Of a stretch of 64,000 bases of DNA, positions 22,705 through 34,675 are shown piece after piece. A program made the translations under genes and the position numbers. The DNA is from Adiantum capillus-veneris (Eukaryota; Streptophyta; Polypodiopsida; Polypodiales; Pteridaceae): the NCBI GenBank assembly GCA_014529385.2, contig CM043969.1, forward strand, positions 12,420,648 through 12,484,647. The letters are read 5' to 3'. The notes beneath the pieces are model-generated. The model was not told where the DNA came from. It ran no database searches and saw only the letters and a program-made list of their open reading frames with translations. Every line of letters starts with the position of its first letter. Position 1 is the stretch's first letter.

Positions 22705-25700
22705 ATGGACTTTGAATCTGGGGAGAAAGTACATATGATACTTGACAATGAAATCGTTGGTATTGGTTGTGTGTGTAGAACAGATCCAGATTCCACTTGT
22801 GGTGGTACAAAGATAGGGCTGGGAAATGTCTCCATACTAGTGGAGGAATGCTTGAAGGATGTGGTCCTACCTTTTCCTACAATGGATACTTCATCTCTCC
22901 AAGGCTCATTATGGAGTGCTGTTCGATGGTCAAAGCTTCTTTTGCAATCTTTTGTATTAAATGGGAACTTAATTGATCCACACGAAAGCTACAATGGTGA
23001 TGAAGAACATGATCATTCTGATCCTCTAGTTACAGATGCAATACCTATGACAAGCCCAGAATTTGAAGCAATGATTCGAGAGTCTTGGAGAAATCAGAGG
23101 GTCCTTTTAAAAGATGACACAATGATGCAAACCATGAATGAAGGGACCATCTTATATGTATTTCCACATGATTATGTCAACTTTCAGGAACTTGGTCCTG
23201 ATTGTGTGGGTGTGGGTATTGAAAGAGAAAATGCAAGCATTCATGATGTGGTTGAAGTGGGTAGCATCACTTTGCTAAAGTGGCCCATCAAGCAGACAAC
23301 AATGTTGAATGGGAGCCCATTACAACGCTTTGTTCCTGTTGATGGCATGCATGCTACATATGAGGATGTATCCAACGATGGCAATGTTGGAAAAAAACTT
23401 GATGGGAGTAATGTTGTCCAGTTGTCAAGGAAGAGACGATACACTTTCATGAACAGGACTCAAAAATCAAAAGCAGCACCAGCTTCGACTTTTTACCTTT
23501 CAAACAAATCAATTCAAAGGGTATCATGCATTGATTGTTGTGCACAAAAATGCTGCCAATTTGCAGATCGTGATATGGTGACAAGGTTACGACAACAATT
23601 TTGGGGAGAGTCTCAAAAATCACGCACTAATTATGTTTATGATGTTCTTTCTATATGTTATCAGAAAGATGAGAAGTCACGATACCAATTCAGGCTAAAT
23701 GGCTCTATTGTTTGTTGTAGAGCATGGTATGAGCTACATGGAATACCAAAGACATCATTTTATCGATACAAGGAGAACTTTGAAAATGGTGTGCGCCAAT
23801 ATGTACATGGGAACACATGTACATTGAGAAGGGGACTTCAACATACTAGTTTAGCAAGAGCACTACTAAACGAGTTTGTGGAAAATAACTCTGAGAAAAT
23901 GCCACATAGAAGTAGAACACTGCTAGATGGCTCAAGAGAGACTCAATTGGTGATTCCATCAACATACAAACAAGTGGATATTTTATGTGAAATCAACACG
24001 ACACTTGACCAAATGGGCTATGAGAAGAAGCTATCCCAATCTTCTTTTGGTAGAATTTGGAACAAAGAGTACCCACATGTCACTTTAACAAAGACGAGTG
24101 AGTTCTCTAAGTGCAATATTTGTAGCTCAATCAAGGCAAGGTTAGAAGCTAAACCTTCTCTTGAAGAGAGAGCTCTTCTCTTGAGGGAGAGAGAAGTTCA
24201 CATGGCACAACAAAAGAGTTGCAGAAGCCTATATTATGCATGGCGCACGTATTCAGAAACTCAACCACAAAAATATGTATGCATAATCCATGATAAGATG
24301 GATCAAAAGAAGACTGCCATTCCTAGATTACGCATTGTTCCCAAGGGTGTGGATTCAGGATATAATCTGCAGGTGGCATTGATTGGCATGATCACTCATG
24401 GACATGGAGAAGGTCATTACGGACACTTTGTCTTGAATGGTTTGTGGCCAGCTGATCCAAATCTTACAATTGGCTCAATTGCTAATTGTTTACATAACCT
24501 CGAGAGGATAGATAAGCATCCTCTTGGTGATCTAGTAACAAATGGACTTCCAAGGAGCAATATTTCACTACTACATGCTTTGAACTCAAGGGATGCTTTG
24601 GACTACCATAACTTGAGTGATGGAAAAGAGCCCATTGTGCAGTCGTCAGAAATTGCAGAAGAGGAATTGGGGTCAACATTTCGCAGATTGCCAGAGAACT
24701 TGTTGCTACAATTGGATAATTGTGCAGGGGAAAACAAAAATCGATACTTATTTGCCTATTTGTCAATGCTTGTTGCAAGGGGTGTTTTCAAAACCATCCA
24801 GCTGGGATTTTTAATGGTTGGGCATACACATGAGGACATAGACGCCATGTTTAGTAGGTTTTCAGAGAAGTTGAGAGTTACACAAACCTATACTTTGCCA
24901 CATTTGATGGATACATTACGAAACAGCTCATCTTCATCTCCAGCTCCATTTTTTCTCACAAAGATCCCTGATTTCAAGCAATATTGTGATGGCTATCTTT
25001 GTGATGGACAAGACATACTTGTTGGACATTCCAAACCGCTTCAGTTCAGGTTCTTTATGCAGGATGAGACACCAATGATGCAATATAAGGCACATGTAGG
25101 TGTATCAAGTTGGAGTGGAAGTATTCGCCTTTGGAAAACAGACACAGAAGGCAAGCCAATGTTACCACATGGAGATCCACCTCTAGTACAAATGGCGGAG
25201 TATGTCAAGGCCCACGAAGAAGTCATTTTGGGGCTAAAGAACTATATAAAATTTTGGAAAAATTTAGGGAATGGTTCAAGTATTCCGCGATATTATAGAC
25301 CCGTGATAGATTATTGGAGTAAGGTAATTGAAGAGATTGGAAAAGCAATCATATCAGAGGGAGTCTTGTATGAAATGTTTTGGCCAAAAACTCAAGAATA
25401 TTCTCATCTACAAAGCACTACAATGAATTTGCAACAAGGAGCAGAAAGATTCCTAGGCCTTGAAGAGTTGAATGATCATTTTTGTGGGCCTCAACGAGAT
25501 AGGCCAAGGGAAGAGTTTGACCCTATGTCTGATGTGCACCAAGGTGACTTTCTTATGCTTGTTCCGAGTGACACAGAAATCTATCCAGTGTGGCTTGCAA
25601 TGGCTTTATCTGACATTGATAATGAGCCTACATCACCAAACTACAGAAAACTCTTGATTCAATATTGGGCACCTTGCGCGAGAAAAAGTGGGATGACAGA

Positions 25701-25932
25701 TACTCAAGCTTACAGTAATTGTTGGAAGGGTTATTGGGCTGTCAACTATAAGGACCCACAAGTGTGGGAAGCTATAGATGCAATTGTTTGGTCCTGGAGA
25801 CCCAACAAAGAAGGACCATTTTCTAGAATAAAGATTCCAGAAAGACATGCTCTAAAAGCCAAAGAAGGCCTCACTCGTGCACATCAGCCACACTTGGATC
25901 AGAGTTCAGATATGGTATCAAATGTGGAGTAG
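22705..25932 (+). CDS. Large transposase-like protein (DUF7869-type), intact
   Basis: 1075 codons, ATG to TAG, no breaks. Residues ~5-80 (GEKVHMIL, CGGTKIGLG, VVLPFP) resemble the N-terminal module of plant Ptta/En/Spm-like proteins. Residues ~265-470 are Cys-rich, with CIDCCAQKCC and CNICSS pairs that may bind zinc. The next part fits the RNase-H-like core of DUF7869 proteins: D530 in IIHDKMDQKK, D671 in QLDNCAGENKN, and the GHTHEDIDAMF block (residues 706-716), plausible catalytic acids. The C-terminal third has a YPVWLAMAL...YW.P pattern, as in chromatin-type beta-barrel modules. DNA binding or transposition is inferred from family only. No terminal inverted repeats were found around it, so it may be a domesticated host gene or the core of an unrecognised element. 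It diverges from the SET/FCP1 exons across the array. Confidence 0.82.
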   Translation: MDFESGEKVHMILDNEIVGIGCVCRTDPDSTCGGTKIGLGNVSILVEECLKDVVLPFPTMDTSSLQGSLWSAVRWSKLLLQSFVLNGNLIDPHESYNGDEEHDHSDPLVTDAIPMTSPEFEAMIRESWRNQRVLLKDDTMMQTMNEGTILYVFPHDYVNFQELGPDCVGVGIERENASIHDVVEVGSITLLKWPIKQTTMLNGSPLQRFVPVDGMHATYEDVSNDGNVGKKLDGSNVVQLSRKRRYTFMNRTQKSKAAPASTFYLSNKSIQRVSCIDCCAQKCCQFADRDMVTRLRQQFWGESQKSRTNYVYDVLSICYQKDEKSRYQFRLNGSIVCCRAWYELHGIPKTSFYRYKENFENGVRQYVHGNTCTLRRGLQHTSLARALLNEFVENNSEKMPHRSRTLLDGSRETQLVIPSTYKQVDILCEINTTLDQMGYEKKLSQSSFGRIWNKEYPHVTLTKTSEFSKCNICSSIKARLEAKPSLEERALLLREREVHMAQQKSCRSLYYAWRTYSETQPQKYVCIIHDKMDQKKTAIPRLRIVPKGVDSGYNLQVALIGMITHGHGEGHYGHFVLNGLWPADPNLTIGSIANCLHNLERIDKHPLGDLVTNGLPRSNISLLHALNSRDALDYHNLSDGKEPIVQSSEIAEEELGSTFRRLPENLLLQLDNCAGENKNRYLFAYLSMLVARGVFKTIQLGFLMVGHTHEDIDAMFSRFSEKLRVTQTYTLPHLMDTLRNSSSSSPAPFFLTKIPDFKQYCDGYLCDGQDILVGHSKPLQFRFFMQDETPMMQYKAHVGVSSWSGSIRLWKTDTEGKPMLPHGDPPLVQMAEYVKAHEEVILGLKNYIKFWKNLGNGSSIPRYYRPVIDYWSKVIEEIGKAIISEGVLYEMFWPKTQEYSHLQSTTMNLQQGAERFLGLEELNDHFCGPQRDRPREEFDPMSDVHQGDFLMLVPSDTEIYPVWLAMALSDIDNEPTSPNYRKLLIQYWAPCARKSGMTDTQAYSNCWKGYWAVNYKDPQVWEAIDAIVWSWRPNKEGPFSRIKIPERHALKAKEGLTRAHQPHLDQSSDMVSNVE

Positions 25933-26799
25933 AATTATGTGGAGCTTCTATTGTGACTATACTAGTCAATTTGTAAACAAAATCTTTTTTGTATCTTCCT
26001 TTGTTTTATGTAATTTATAGTTATTATTCAAATCCATGTGTTGTACATCCTCTTGACTTTTGGTGTTTATCAACACCACAATCCTATGAGATTTTCACTT
26101 TATTTACTAGCCACACACCTCAATTTTTCCCACTTTAAGTGGAAAATTCCCAAATTACATGAATTCGGTCGATTTGGAGATTCCCATAATGTGAGATTTT
26201 TACCAAAATACCTAATATGGTCTTTTAACCCTTGGACTCAACCTTTGTATTTTGGAACCTTAGCATTTTGGAAGTCTTAATGGGCTAAACATTAGGGTCT
26301 TTAAAGACCATTGTTGCACCTTGATCTTTTGCAGATGCCCCCCCCCCTTTGGATCTCTATTTTCCCTCCTTTGGATCTCTATTTTCCCTCCTTTGGATCC
26401 CTACTGTGGCCAGTCTACCAGCTTAACCAATATTCTAGCTTTTTCTCCCCTGGCACTTCCCCATATTAAATGATCAGTTTAACATGACAAAATCATTTGG
26501 GAGAATTATATATTAGTTATTATGACAAATATATAGCATGCCATCATATTCCTTATATTCTAGAAGACTCTATTTTTTGATGTGACAAGTCCGTCTTATA
26601 AATGGAATCTCTTCCCACATTTCAGCTTTAGTTGGGAGGCCATAAATTCTACAAATCAACTCCAAATTTGTCAAAGTTTGGGGATTTATAACCTACTTTC
26701 TAAGATCTTTCCAATGATATGTTGATTGATAGGGTTTTGACAAAGCGTTTATGTACTTCATTGGGTTGCCCACTTTGGACAAGAGAGGCAAAGTCAAAC
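25933..26799. other. 3' flank of the transposase-like gene and spacer
   Basis: AT-rich, no coding signal. The first ~150 bases are T-rich and are the likely 3' UTR. No copy of the array box was found here, so the array does not continue past the gene. Confidence 0.5.
26348..26405 (+). repeat. 22-bp tandem repeat, ~2.6 copies
   Basis: tttggatctctattttccct with a final cc is repeated twice and followed by a partial third copy. It is preceded by a run of C at about 26337-26347. Confidence 0.85.
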
Positions 26800-28846
26800 C
26801 TTCTTATAGGGCCCCTTTGAGAGTCCAAATTTTCCCTAATTTTTATAGATTGTTGAGAAAAAATCAAAAGTTTTAATGGGAAGAAGAGCATTCAAAAGCC
26901 ATGAGAAATCTAAAGAAGCTACTTCTTTCATCGCCAACCTTGAGAAAGGTAGACTATGCATGTGAGAGATTTGTCATTGTGACAGTGGACAAGAGTCCTA
27001 CAGAGATAGGATGGGCAATAGGGCAAGATGATGACCAAGGAAAAAGGTACGTGGTGAGGTTTGGAGCTAAGGTTTTGAGTTCTTGCCAACAAGAATATGC
27101 ACAAGTAAAAAGGGAACTATGGGGGGTGATTACAACTTTGAGGTTTGACAAGGAGTACTTGATAGGGAAATGAGTGGTTGTGGAAACTGATTTTTTGTCT
27201 CTTGTTGGAATGATTGCAAATTGTTCAACCCGTGCCATTGCTATGCTATGATGGATAGCCTACATAAAGTCCTTGAATCTTGAGTTCAAGCATGTTGCAG
27301 GGAAGGACAACCCAATGGTAGATATGCTATCTAGGGCAAGGTATGAAGATAAATAGGACATGATTGTTGAGGGAGATGATGTAGGCACAAAGTTTTACAC
27401 TATGGATCATGAAAAGAGTAATAATGCATGTTTTATGTCCTCACTTCTGTCCTTTTTAGAGGAGCTACATGAGGGAGAATGGCTCTTGATAGGCCACTAC
27501 TTAAGTACTTTGAAAAAGCAGGATGATTGGACTGAGCAGGAATTTAAGAGGATAAGAAGAAAAGCATATGGATACTTCTTGAGGGATGGCTACTTATGGA
27601 AGCATTCTAAACAAAGAGATGGAACACCATTTGCGGGTAGTATGCGATAAGGTTATTCAATAGCAAATCATCAAGGAGTTCCATGAAATTTTATGGGTAG
27701 GACATCAAGGTGTAAGGCAACATTTGCCAAGGTTAAAGAAATGTATTGGTTGAAAGGGATGTATAAAGACGTGGTTGAGTTTGTGGAGTCTTGTGTGACA
27801 TGCCAAATATATTCAAATGTACGGAATTGTGATGGGCTATATCCTACTTATCTATTGGCCATGCATTACGAATGGGTTGTGAACTTGGTCACAATGCCTT
27901 TGGGACTTTGGAAAATGAGGACTTTGGTACTTGCAAGAGAAGATTTGTTTAATCAAGTTGAAGGGCATGCATTAAGGACAAAGAATACGCAAGCTATATG
28001 TAAATTCCTTCTTGAATATGTGATATGTCACTATGGATGTGTGGGAGAGATAACTGCAGACAGAGGAGAAATCGATGCTGATGAAGCAAGGAAATTCTTC
28101 TCTAGGATGGGAATCAAACTAGCTTTAACTTGTGCTTATAACCCAGAGGAAAATGGAAAAAGTGAAAGAGGGCATCCTCTAAGGCTTGTGAAGGCAAGCT
28201 TGGAGAGTGTCCAAGGTTACTACCGTTTTCATTATGGGTTGACCGTATGACACATAGTTGAATCACTCGATATATGCGTATTGAATTGATGTATGGTCAA
28301 GAACCTGTGATGCCAACTGAAGATGTAGTTCTTACGTGGAATGTATTTCATGGGAAGATGGAATGAGTAGAGAAGACCTTCTTGCATTGCACATACAAAA
28401 ATTAAAAAGAAGGCCTGAAGACATTGAGCTTGCAAAGGCTCGATTAAAGGATGCAAGATTGAAAAACAAAGACAGATTTGACAAGAGACAGAGGATCTCT
28501 CAAAAAGCCATTGAATAAGTGGATGCTGGTGTATAATAGTAGCCTTTAAAAAAAGCATTCTACGATAAGGAAGCTTGCAAAGAATTTTTTTGGTCCTAAT
28601 GCTGTTAAACATGTGCATGGAAATGTAACTTACACCTTGCGTGAGCTCGATGGGACAAAAATAAAAATTCCCATTGTGGGAAAACAAATTAAAGTGTTCA
28701 AAAGAAGAGGGGATGTTTATCCATTTCATGCACTACCAAGTGAAGAGGATGATGGATCCAACTATAAACAAACTGAGGATGAAATTGAAGATAGGGTGTT
28801 TGACCATGAGTTTGGATGCTTAACAAATGCTGTTGTTAGGATGTGA
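26800..28846 (+). pseudogene. Decayed Ty3/gypsy pol: RNase H and integrase
   Basis: Pieces in several frames appear in the proper order. RNase H is seen at 26901-27350 (VDKSPTEIGWAIGQDDDQ, RFGAKVLSSCQQEY, VKRELWG; then FKHVAGKDNP ending the domain). The integrase zinc region is near 27690-27810 (MYKDVVEFVESCVTCQ). The integrase core at 27860-28230 retains ITADRGE and ENGKSERGH, but the first catalytic Asp position reads VNLVT. A C-terminal integrase tail is at 28613-28846 (TYTLRELDGT, IKVFKRRGD). Stops and frame changes separate the parts, so it is not functional. It abuts the LTR beginning near 28.87 kb, with a purine-rich tract (agagggggtgga) between, as expected for the 3' end of an element. 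Confidence 0.85.
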
Positions 28847-28872
28847 AGGTTTAGAGGGGGTGGATTTCAGGC

Positions 28873-31216
28873 CGTTGGTGCAGCCAAAGTTGGTATGTGC
28901 AAGAAAGTGATCAATGCCAAGAAAAGGCTACGGGCAGGTGCAGTGTAGAAGGCTAGAGCAGGTATGGAGTCCCTAGGTAGACTAGTGGCATCGGGAATGT
29001 ATGCTTAAAGTGGTTTTTTTACGTCAAAAGAATCAAGATAGGTCCAGATGGGGTAGCAAGTGAAGGCGCTCAAAGTGCCAAGTCAGTGCTCTAGAATGTA
29101 GTGTTCGATGTGCTCTAGAAGCTGGTCTAGATGGCTCTTCAAACGAAGCCCCGATGCTTAAGATATTACACTTCAAAGTTAGAAGGTTTAGCAAATCCCC
29201 GATGGACAGGACAACTGGGGGTAGATGGCCGAGGCAGATGTCAGCAAATAGACGTGTAGAGCTGAAATTATGGAGCATGCATGTCTTCTCGGATTGCCAA
29301 TCAAAGCTTTGGATATCAAGTTACGGTCAGTTGAAGTTTTGTCGGGGGCTAATTATGGGCCAGGTCGATCGCATGGGGAATTGTGCCATCTGGCATTTCT
29401 TGAGCCTTGACAGAGTTCTAGATGGTACTATGGATCATGTGGAGTAGACAAGAACTAATTTCATGTCAATCGGGTTCTTGGTTAGCGGACAATGATGGAA
29501 CAAAGTTAAGGGCTAACGCCAAGCAAGTGAATGCAGAGGTTTTTTTCCAATTTCTGGGCTCTTGATTTGAGGCCACGACGAAGTCTAAAGACAATGGGAT
29601 CTATGATAGTTCAAAGCCAACGTGGTGGAGCTTTGGCAAAGCTTGGTGGCTTGAGCTTCAAACTATCAGGAATGATATGGGAGTCGGGGGGAAAAGGCCC
29701 AAAAAGGAGGTTTTATATATACATTTTTGAAGGGTTTTTGTGGGCTTGAGGGACCATGGAGCCAATTGCTGCCACATGGCCCGCAAGATCCCATATGCAC
29801 AAAGGGGATCGGAGGCCATAAGGTATTTAGGTTGGGCCATGGACACTCTAGAGCACGAAGCAAGGGAGAAAGGCCTCCCTAGGTGTGGCTATGGCCTGCT
29901 GATGAGCGAAGCCCGTGGTGCTGTGTCGATGCTGCGCACGGCGGCACTGTCGTCCACGTGGCAGTTTTGAAGGGTGTAGGCATCAGTGCCCTGCACCGAT
30001 GGTGCATTGACGGTGGAGGCCGACGGCACTGATGATATGGCATCCCACCCGTAGGGTCCGGTTTTGTGCCCGTGAAGGGGCCCTTTTGAAGTATAAAGTT
30101 AACCCTCCTCCCACTAGCGATATCACTAGTGCTTGGGAGGAGGGGTGATTTCCACGTGAAAGAGAGAGTGTGGCCGGCCGGCAGGTTTGAGCCAGTTTGA
30201 ATGCAAGGGTCCCATGGGGTTCAAGCAAGAGAGAGAGAGTTCAAGGGCCGCCCAAGGCGGCCACCATGTGGCAAAAGGTAGAAAGGAGCAGTCCGAGGAG
30301 ATGGCTGGGAGGAAGATAGCCGAGCAGATCAGAGGGCCACCTAAAGGCCGGGACCAAGAGGGAAAGTGAGGAGAGAGAAGGTTGGGGGAGAATGGATCAA
30401 GCAAGGGTCCAGACAAAGATAATCAAAGGGGAAGTCAAAGAGGCAGTGCAAGAGGGAGCCTGCCAAAGGGTGAAAAATAAAAGAGAAAACATAAGAAAAA
30501 AAATGATGCCAAGGGGCACTAGCGATGTCACTAGTGCACCCCCCCTTTAAGACCACAAGCAAAGAGAACTAAAGAGAGCTGATGAAACCAAAGTGGATCC
30601 CCCTTTCCAAAGTTTCCAAATTGGGATACTAGATGGGCCAATTGGAGAGAATATTTTAAAGTTGAAGACCCCCCACTATAAAAGCCATTTTTAAAATGAA
30701 ATGGGGGCTTTTTTGTGTTGTTTGAAGCCTGGAAAGGAGAGCTCTTTGGCAAAAGAGTGTGCCTGTCAAATCCCTTTGTAATTTTTCTTGGAAATGGCCA
30801 TGGTGATGGCATTGCAAGCTCTGTACATGCCTTTTGAAGCGTAATCAAGCCACTGTTGCCCTGGTTTGCTATTGTTTCCCCTTCCCCCCTTCTCTTTCTT
30901 GTGCTCTTGTGTTTCCCCGTGTGGTGCCGGTAGTGTGGATGAGTGTGCCCCCCTGGGCTGACGGTGTTTTGTGTGGGAGAGTGAGATTGAGTGGTTGTGT
31001 GCGTGTGTAAGGGAGGAGGACCATGGCAATAGGTGTGCGTTGTGTGGTGGACTTGTGGAGTGTGTAGACATTGGGAAAAGAGAACGCAGTGGTCTGTTAG
31101 TGAGAAGTTTGTTTTGAAGGTGTTTTCTGAGAGAGGATAGGGGTGATGTGGAGACCTTGAGCTATAGAGAGGCCTTTGTTGTTGTGCTGGGCGTGCTCCC
31201 CCATTCCCCCTCTCTA
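28873..31216 (+). repeat. LTR, left copy (~2.34 kb)
   Basis: Aligns end to end with 33254-35645. Both copies open with tggtgcagccaaagttggt and close with cattccccctctc. The body contains a TATATATA at 29714-29721 and a stronger ctataaaag at 30676-30684, followed by the putative transcript start. The copies differ by many substitutions and by the long GA tract in the right copy, so the insertion is not very recent. The exact first base is uncertain by a few nucleotides. Confidence 0.85.
30677..30683 (+). promoter_or_regulatory. TATA box of left LTR
   Basis: TATAAAA in ccccccactataaaagcc, conserved at the same place in the right LTR (35121-35127). It lies about 540 bp before the LTR end, as expected for the U3/R boundary. 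Confidence 0.55.
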
Positions 31217-31220
31217 TCTT

Positions 31221-31240
31221 TTGGTGCCCCCATGGAGGAG
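31221..31240 (+). other. Primer-binding site of the gag-only element
   Basis: TTGGTGCCCCCATGGAGGAG begins four bases after the LTR end. The same TTGGTGCCCCC core follows the LTRs of the two other LTR elements in this window (near 47290 on the minus strand and at 58478). A PBS complements a tRNA 3' end, and TGG is the complement of CCA. Confidence 0.7.
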
Positions 31241-33239
31241 CGATCTAATGCTCCTAGTTGAAGTTGAAGTGATAATTTTGGTGATGCCAAAGGTGAAACC
31301 TTTGAAGAGCAGGTGCTACTAGTGATGGCTTGGGCGGGATTTCCCATTTTCACTGGGGTTGAAGATGCGGAAACCTGGCTCCAAGACTACATATTGTTCG
31401 TGTTGGAAAGCAGTCTATCAAGAGAAGACGATGCGGTGGAGGTATTCCCACTCCTAGTTCATGGTAAAGCGAGGCTATGGTTTGATGACCTGTGTAAAGA
31501 AGACAAGGCAGATTGTGAAGCCCTAAAGGTAGCATTTTGAAGCAGATTTGTAGCGGATGTGCAACTGGATGAACTAAAGAAGAAGATCTTGGAGGGTGAT
31601 TCTCAAGCATTCGAGTGGGAATTCGAGGCCCTTTGGAGAAAATGCTAGTTTTTTAGAGTTGAGTAAATTCATGGATTGCCAGCATGAGGAAGTGCATGAT
31701 AAGGTGGAGATAGATGGCCTAGTGTTGTATGAAGAGTCAGTGGCTCTAGCAAAAGGGCAAACTAAAAGGAAGTTGAAGAAGCGCAAAGCTAGGCAGGGTT
31801 TGCAAGGCGCTGTGATGCCAAGGCACTGTGATGCGGTGGTAGCTGAGCCAAATGTGGTGCAAAGAGAAGTGCCTGTGTAAGAAGAACCAAGGTTCTTTGG
31901 CTATAGAGAGACAGGGTGGTTCCTATGCCAAGGATGTAGGCTAGAGCGGCTCCAATTGTGGAGGAAGTGCAGCTGGTTCCAAAGTGGACAAAGGAGGTGC
32001 TTCCAAGTTCAAATGTGGTTGTTGAAGCTCCATTGAAGTGTGGTAAAGACCAAACAGTGTGGTTTGTGGGTGAGATTGAAGCGGTAAAGCTAGAGAAGGT
32101 TCTCAAGCTCAAAACAGAGAAAGAGACTGGGTCGAGTGACAGTAGCTCTATGGATGCAGACACAAGTTGGGAGACCGAGTCGTCTTAATCCAAGTATGAT
32201 GAATTTGACCTCTTACATGTGAGTAGAGAAGCAGTGAACGTGTGCGAGAGCAGCATAGAGTGCAAGTAGAAAGGCATGATAGATACAGAGTGGAACGGTC
32301 TAGGCCTACAGGTGATGATGTGCAAGTAAAATTGATGTGTGGTGCCATGCTAATGTCCATGCTGATGAAAGTGGCGGTGGAATGTGCCATGGTGGTGCAA
32401 CAGGTGTAGAGTCTTTCCAAAAGGGATACAGCAGCCATGCCTATGGAAGAAGATGAGGATGATGCAATAGAGAACGTGTATCTCTCTTCCTTGGTGGAGC
32501 GTGATGCAGCGGTAGAAGAGCAGGTGATTGAAGCCGACAAGAAAGTGGTGTTTATCGACCTTGAAGGGCCAGTTGACAAGGAGGAGCTCGACGATGCTGG
32601 AATTGAGTGCATGGTAGGTGAAAAGGACAGGATGGAGCCAAAGGTAGAGGTGCTTCCTATGGAGCAAGTGCACTCTATGACAGGTGATGCGGATTTCAAG
32701 GGGTCTGTGAGTAGTGGTTGAAGGGAATGGTGATAAAAGTGGTTGTGGGATGGATTGTTGAAGAGGTACAGGATCTGCTAGATGAGGATCTAGCTTTACA
32801 TGGATGGGAGGGTGGGTCAGGTATGTCAGGTTTCTTCGGTGCGTGCGATGGTGCAGGTATGTCTTTGGATGGTGAGCACGACAGTGCCCTATTTGGTGTT
32901 CTTGGGGATGCTTTATTGTAAGTGAGTAGTTTACCATTGGGTGCATGGAGCAGTATAAGTATGTTGTTGGTGGTTTGGGTATGCAGTTGTCTATGTGCCT
33001 TGGGGTGGCACTATGCAAGGGTGTTACAAGGGTGGAAGAGATCAGTGCAAGATGTTTGACCCACACGGATGACTACAGGTAGAGCAGGGGGTTTGGCAAC
33101 CCACATGAACAAAGGTAGTGGGTGATAGATGCCAGGTTTTTTACATATGTTAGGTGCTTTCTGGTGTACATAGAGTTTGTTGGGGTGTGCAGTTTTTTAG
33201 TGCAATAAGCCTATGTATGGTCAAACATAAATGTTCAAC
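31241..33239 (+). pseudogene. Gag-like internal region, no pol
   Basis: A gag-like stretch lies at 31313-31620 (AGFPIFTGVEDAETWLQDYI, EVFPLLVHGKARLWFDDL), matching the plant Ty3/gypsy capsid pattern of FPL...ARLWF. It is interrupted by TGA near 31538. Further frames to ~32.9 kb are acidic, Glu/Lys/Ser-rich and broken by stops. Only ~2 kb separates the LTRs and no protease, RT or integrase is present, so this is a non-autonomous large retrotransposon derivative that would depend on enzymes from elsewhere. Confidence 0.7.
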
Positions 33240-33253
33240 GAGGGGTGGGACAA
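33240..33253 (+). other. Polypurine tract
   Basis: gaggggtgggacaa directly precedes the right LTR, the usual site for plus-strand priming. The minus-strand gag-only element at 44.8 kb has a similar cttggggggacaata. Confidence 0.7.
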
Positions 33254-34593
33254 TGATGGTGCAGCCAAAGTTGGTCTATGCAAGAAAGTGATCAATGCCA
33301 AGCAAAGGTTGCAAGCAGGTCCAGTGCAAAAGCCTAGAGCAGGTATGGAGTCCTTGCGTAGAATGGTGGCAGTAGGAATGTATGTTTAAAGTGGTTTTTT
33401 AGGCCAAAACTCTCAAGATAAGTCCCAATGGGATATCAAGTGAAGGTGCCCAAAGTGCCGAGTCAGTGCTCTAGAATGTAGTGTTTGATGTGCTTTAGAA
33501 GCCGATCTAGACGGTTCGCCAAACGGACCCCCGATGCTCAAGATATTACAGTTCAAAGTTAGAAGGTTTAGCAAATCCCCGACAAACAAGGCAGCTGGGG
33601 ATAGATGGCCCAGACAGATGTCAGCAAATAGATGTGTAGAGCTCAAATTATGGAGCTTGCCTATCTTCTCGGATTGCCAATCAGAGCTCTAGATAGCAAG
33701 TTATGGGGTCAGTTGAAGTTTTGTCGCGGGCTAGTTACGAGCCAGGTCGATCGCATGGGGAATCGTGCCATATAGCATTTCTTGAGCCTCGACATAGTTC
33801 TAGAGGGTAGATGGATCATGTGGAGTAGACAGGAACTGATTGCATGTCAATCGGGTTCCAGGTTAGTGGACTACGACATATCAAAATTAAGGGCTAACGC
33901 CAAGCAGGTGAATGCAGAGGTTTTTTTCCAATTTCTAGGCTCTTGATTTGAGGTGACGGCAAAGTCTAAAGATGATGGCATCTATGAAATTTCAAAACCA
34001 ACGTGGTGGAGCTTTGGCACAGCTTGGCGGCTTGAGATTCAGACTATTCTAAAGAATAGTCTGGGAGCCGGGGGAAGAAGGCCCAAAAAGGAGGTTTTAT
34101 ATATATACATTTTTGGAGGGTTTTTTGTGGGCTTGAGGGACCATGGAGCCAATGGCTGCCATGTGGCCGGCAAGATCCCATATGAACAAAGGGGACTAGA
34201 GGCCATAAGGTATTTAGGCTGGTCCGTGGCCATTGTAGAGCATGAAGCGAGAGAGAAAGTCCTCCCTAGGCGTGGCTATGGCGTGCTGATGAGCGGAGCC
34301 CGTGGCACTGTGTCGATGCTGCACCCACGGCGGCGTGGCGGTGGATTGAAGGGTGTAGGCATTGGTGCCCTACGTTGGTGGTGTGTTGATGATGGAGGGT
34401 GGCAACAATGATGATGTGCCATCGGGCCCGCAAAGGTCCCGTTCCGCTCATATGAAGGGGCCCTTTTGAAGTATAAAGTCAAACCCCCTCCCTAGCGATA
34501 TCGCTAGTGCTCGGGAGGAGAGGCGGTTTCCATGTGAAAGAGAGAGTGTGGCCAGCCGCGGGTCGAATGCAAGGGAAGGTCCCATGGAGTTCA

Positions 34594-34675
<82 letters not shown>

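Noticed and set aside
32148..33066. Ser-rich and His-rich minus-strand ORFs of 183 and 238 codons
   Set aside because: Antisense to the gag-only interior; composition follows the acidic plus-strand reading and no start context or domain is visible.
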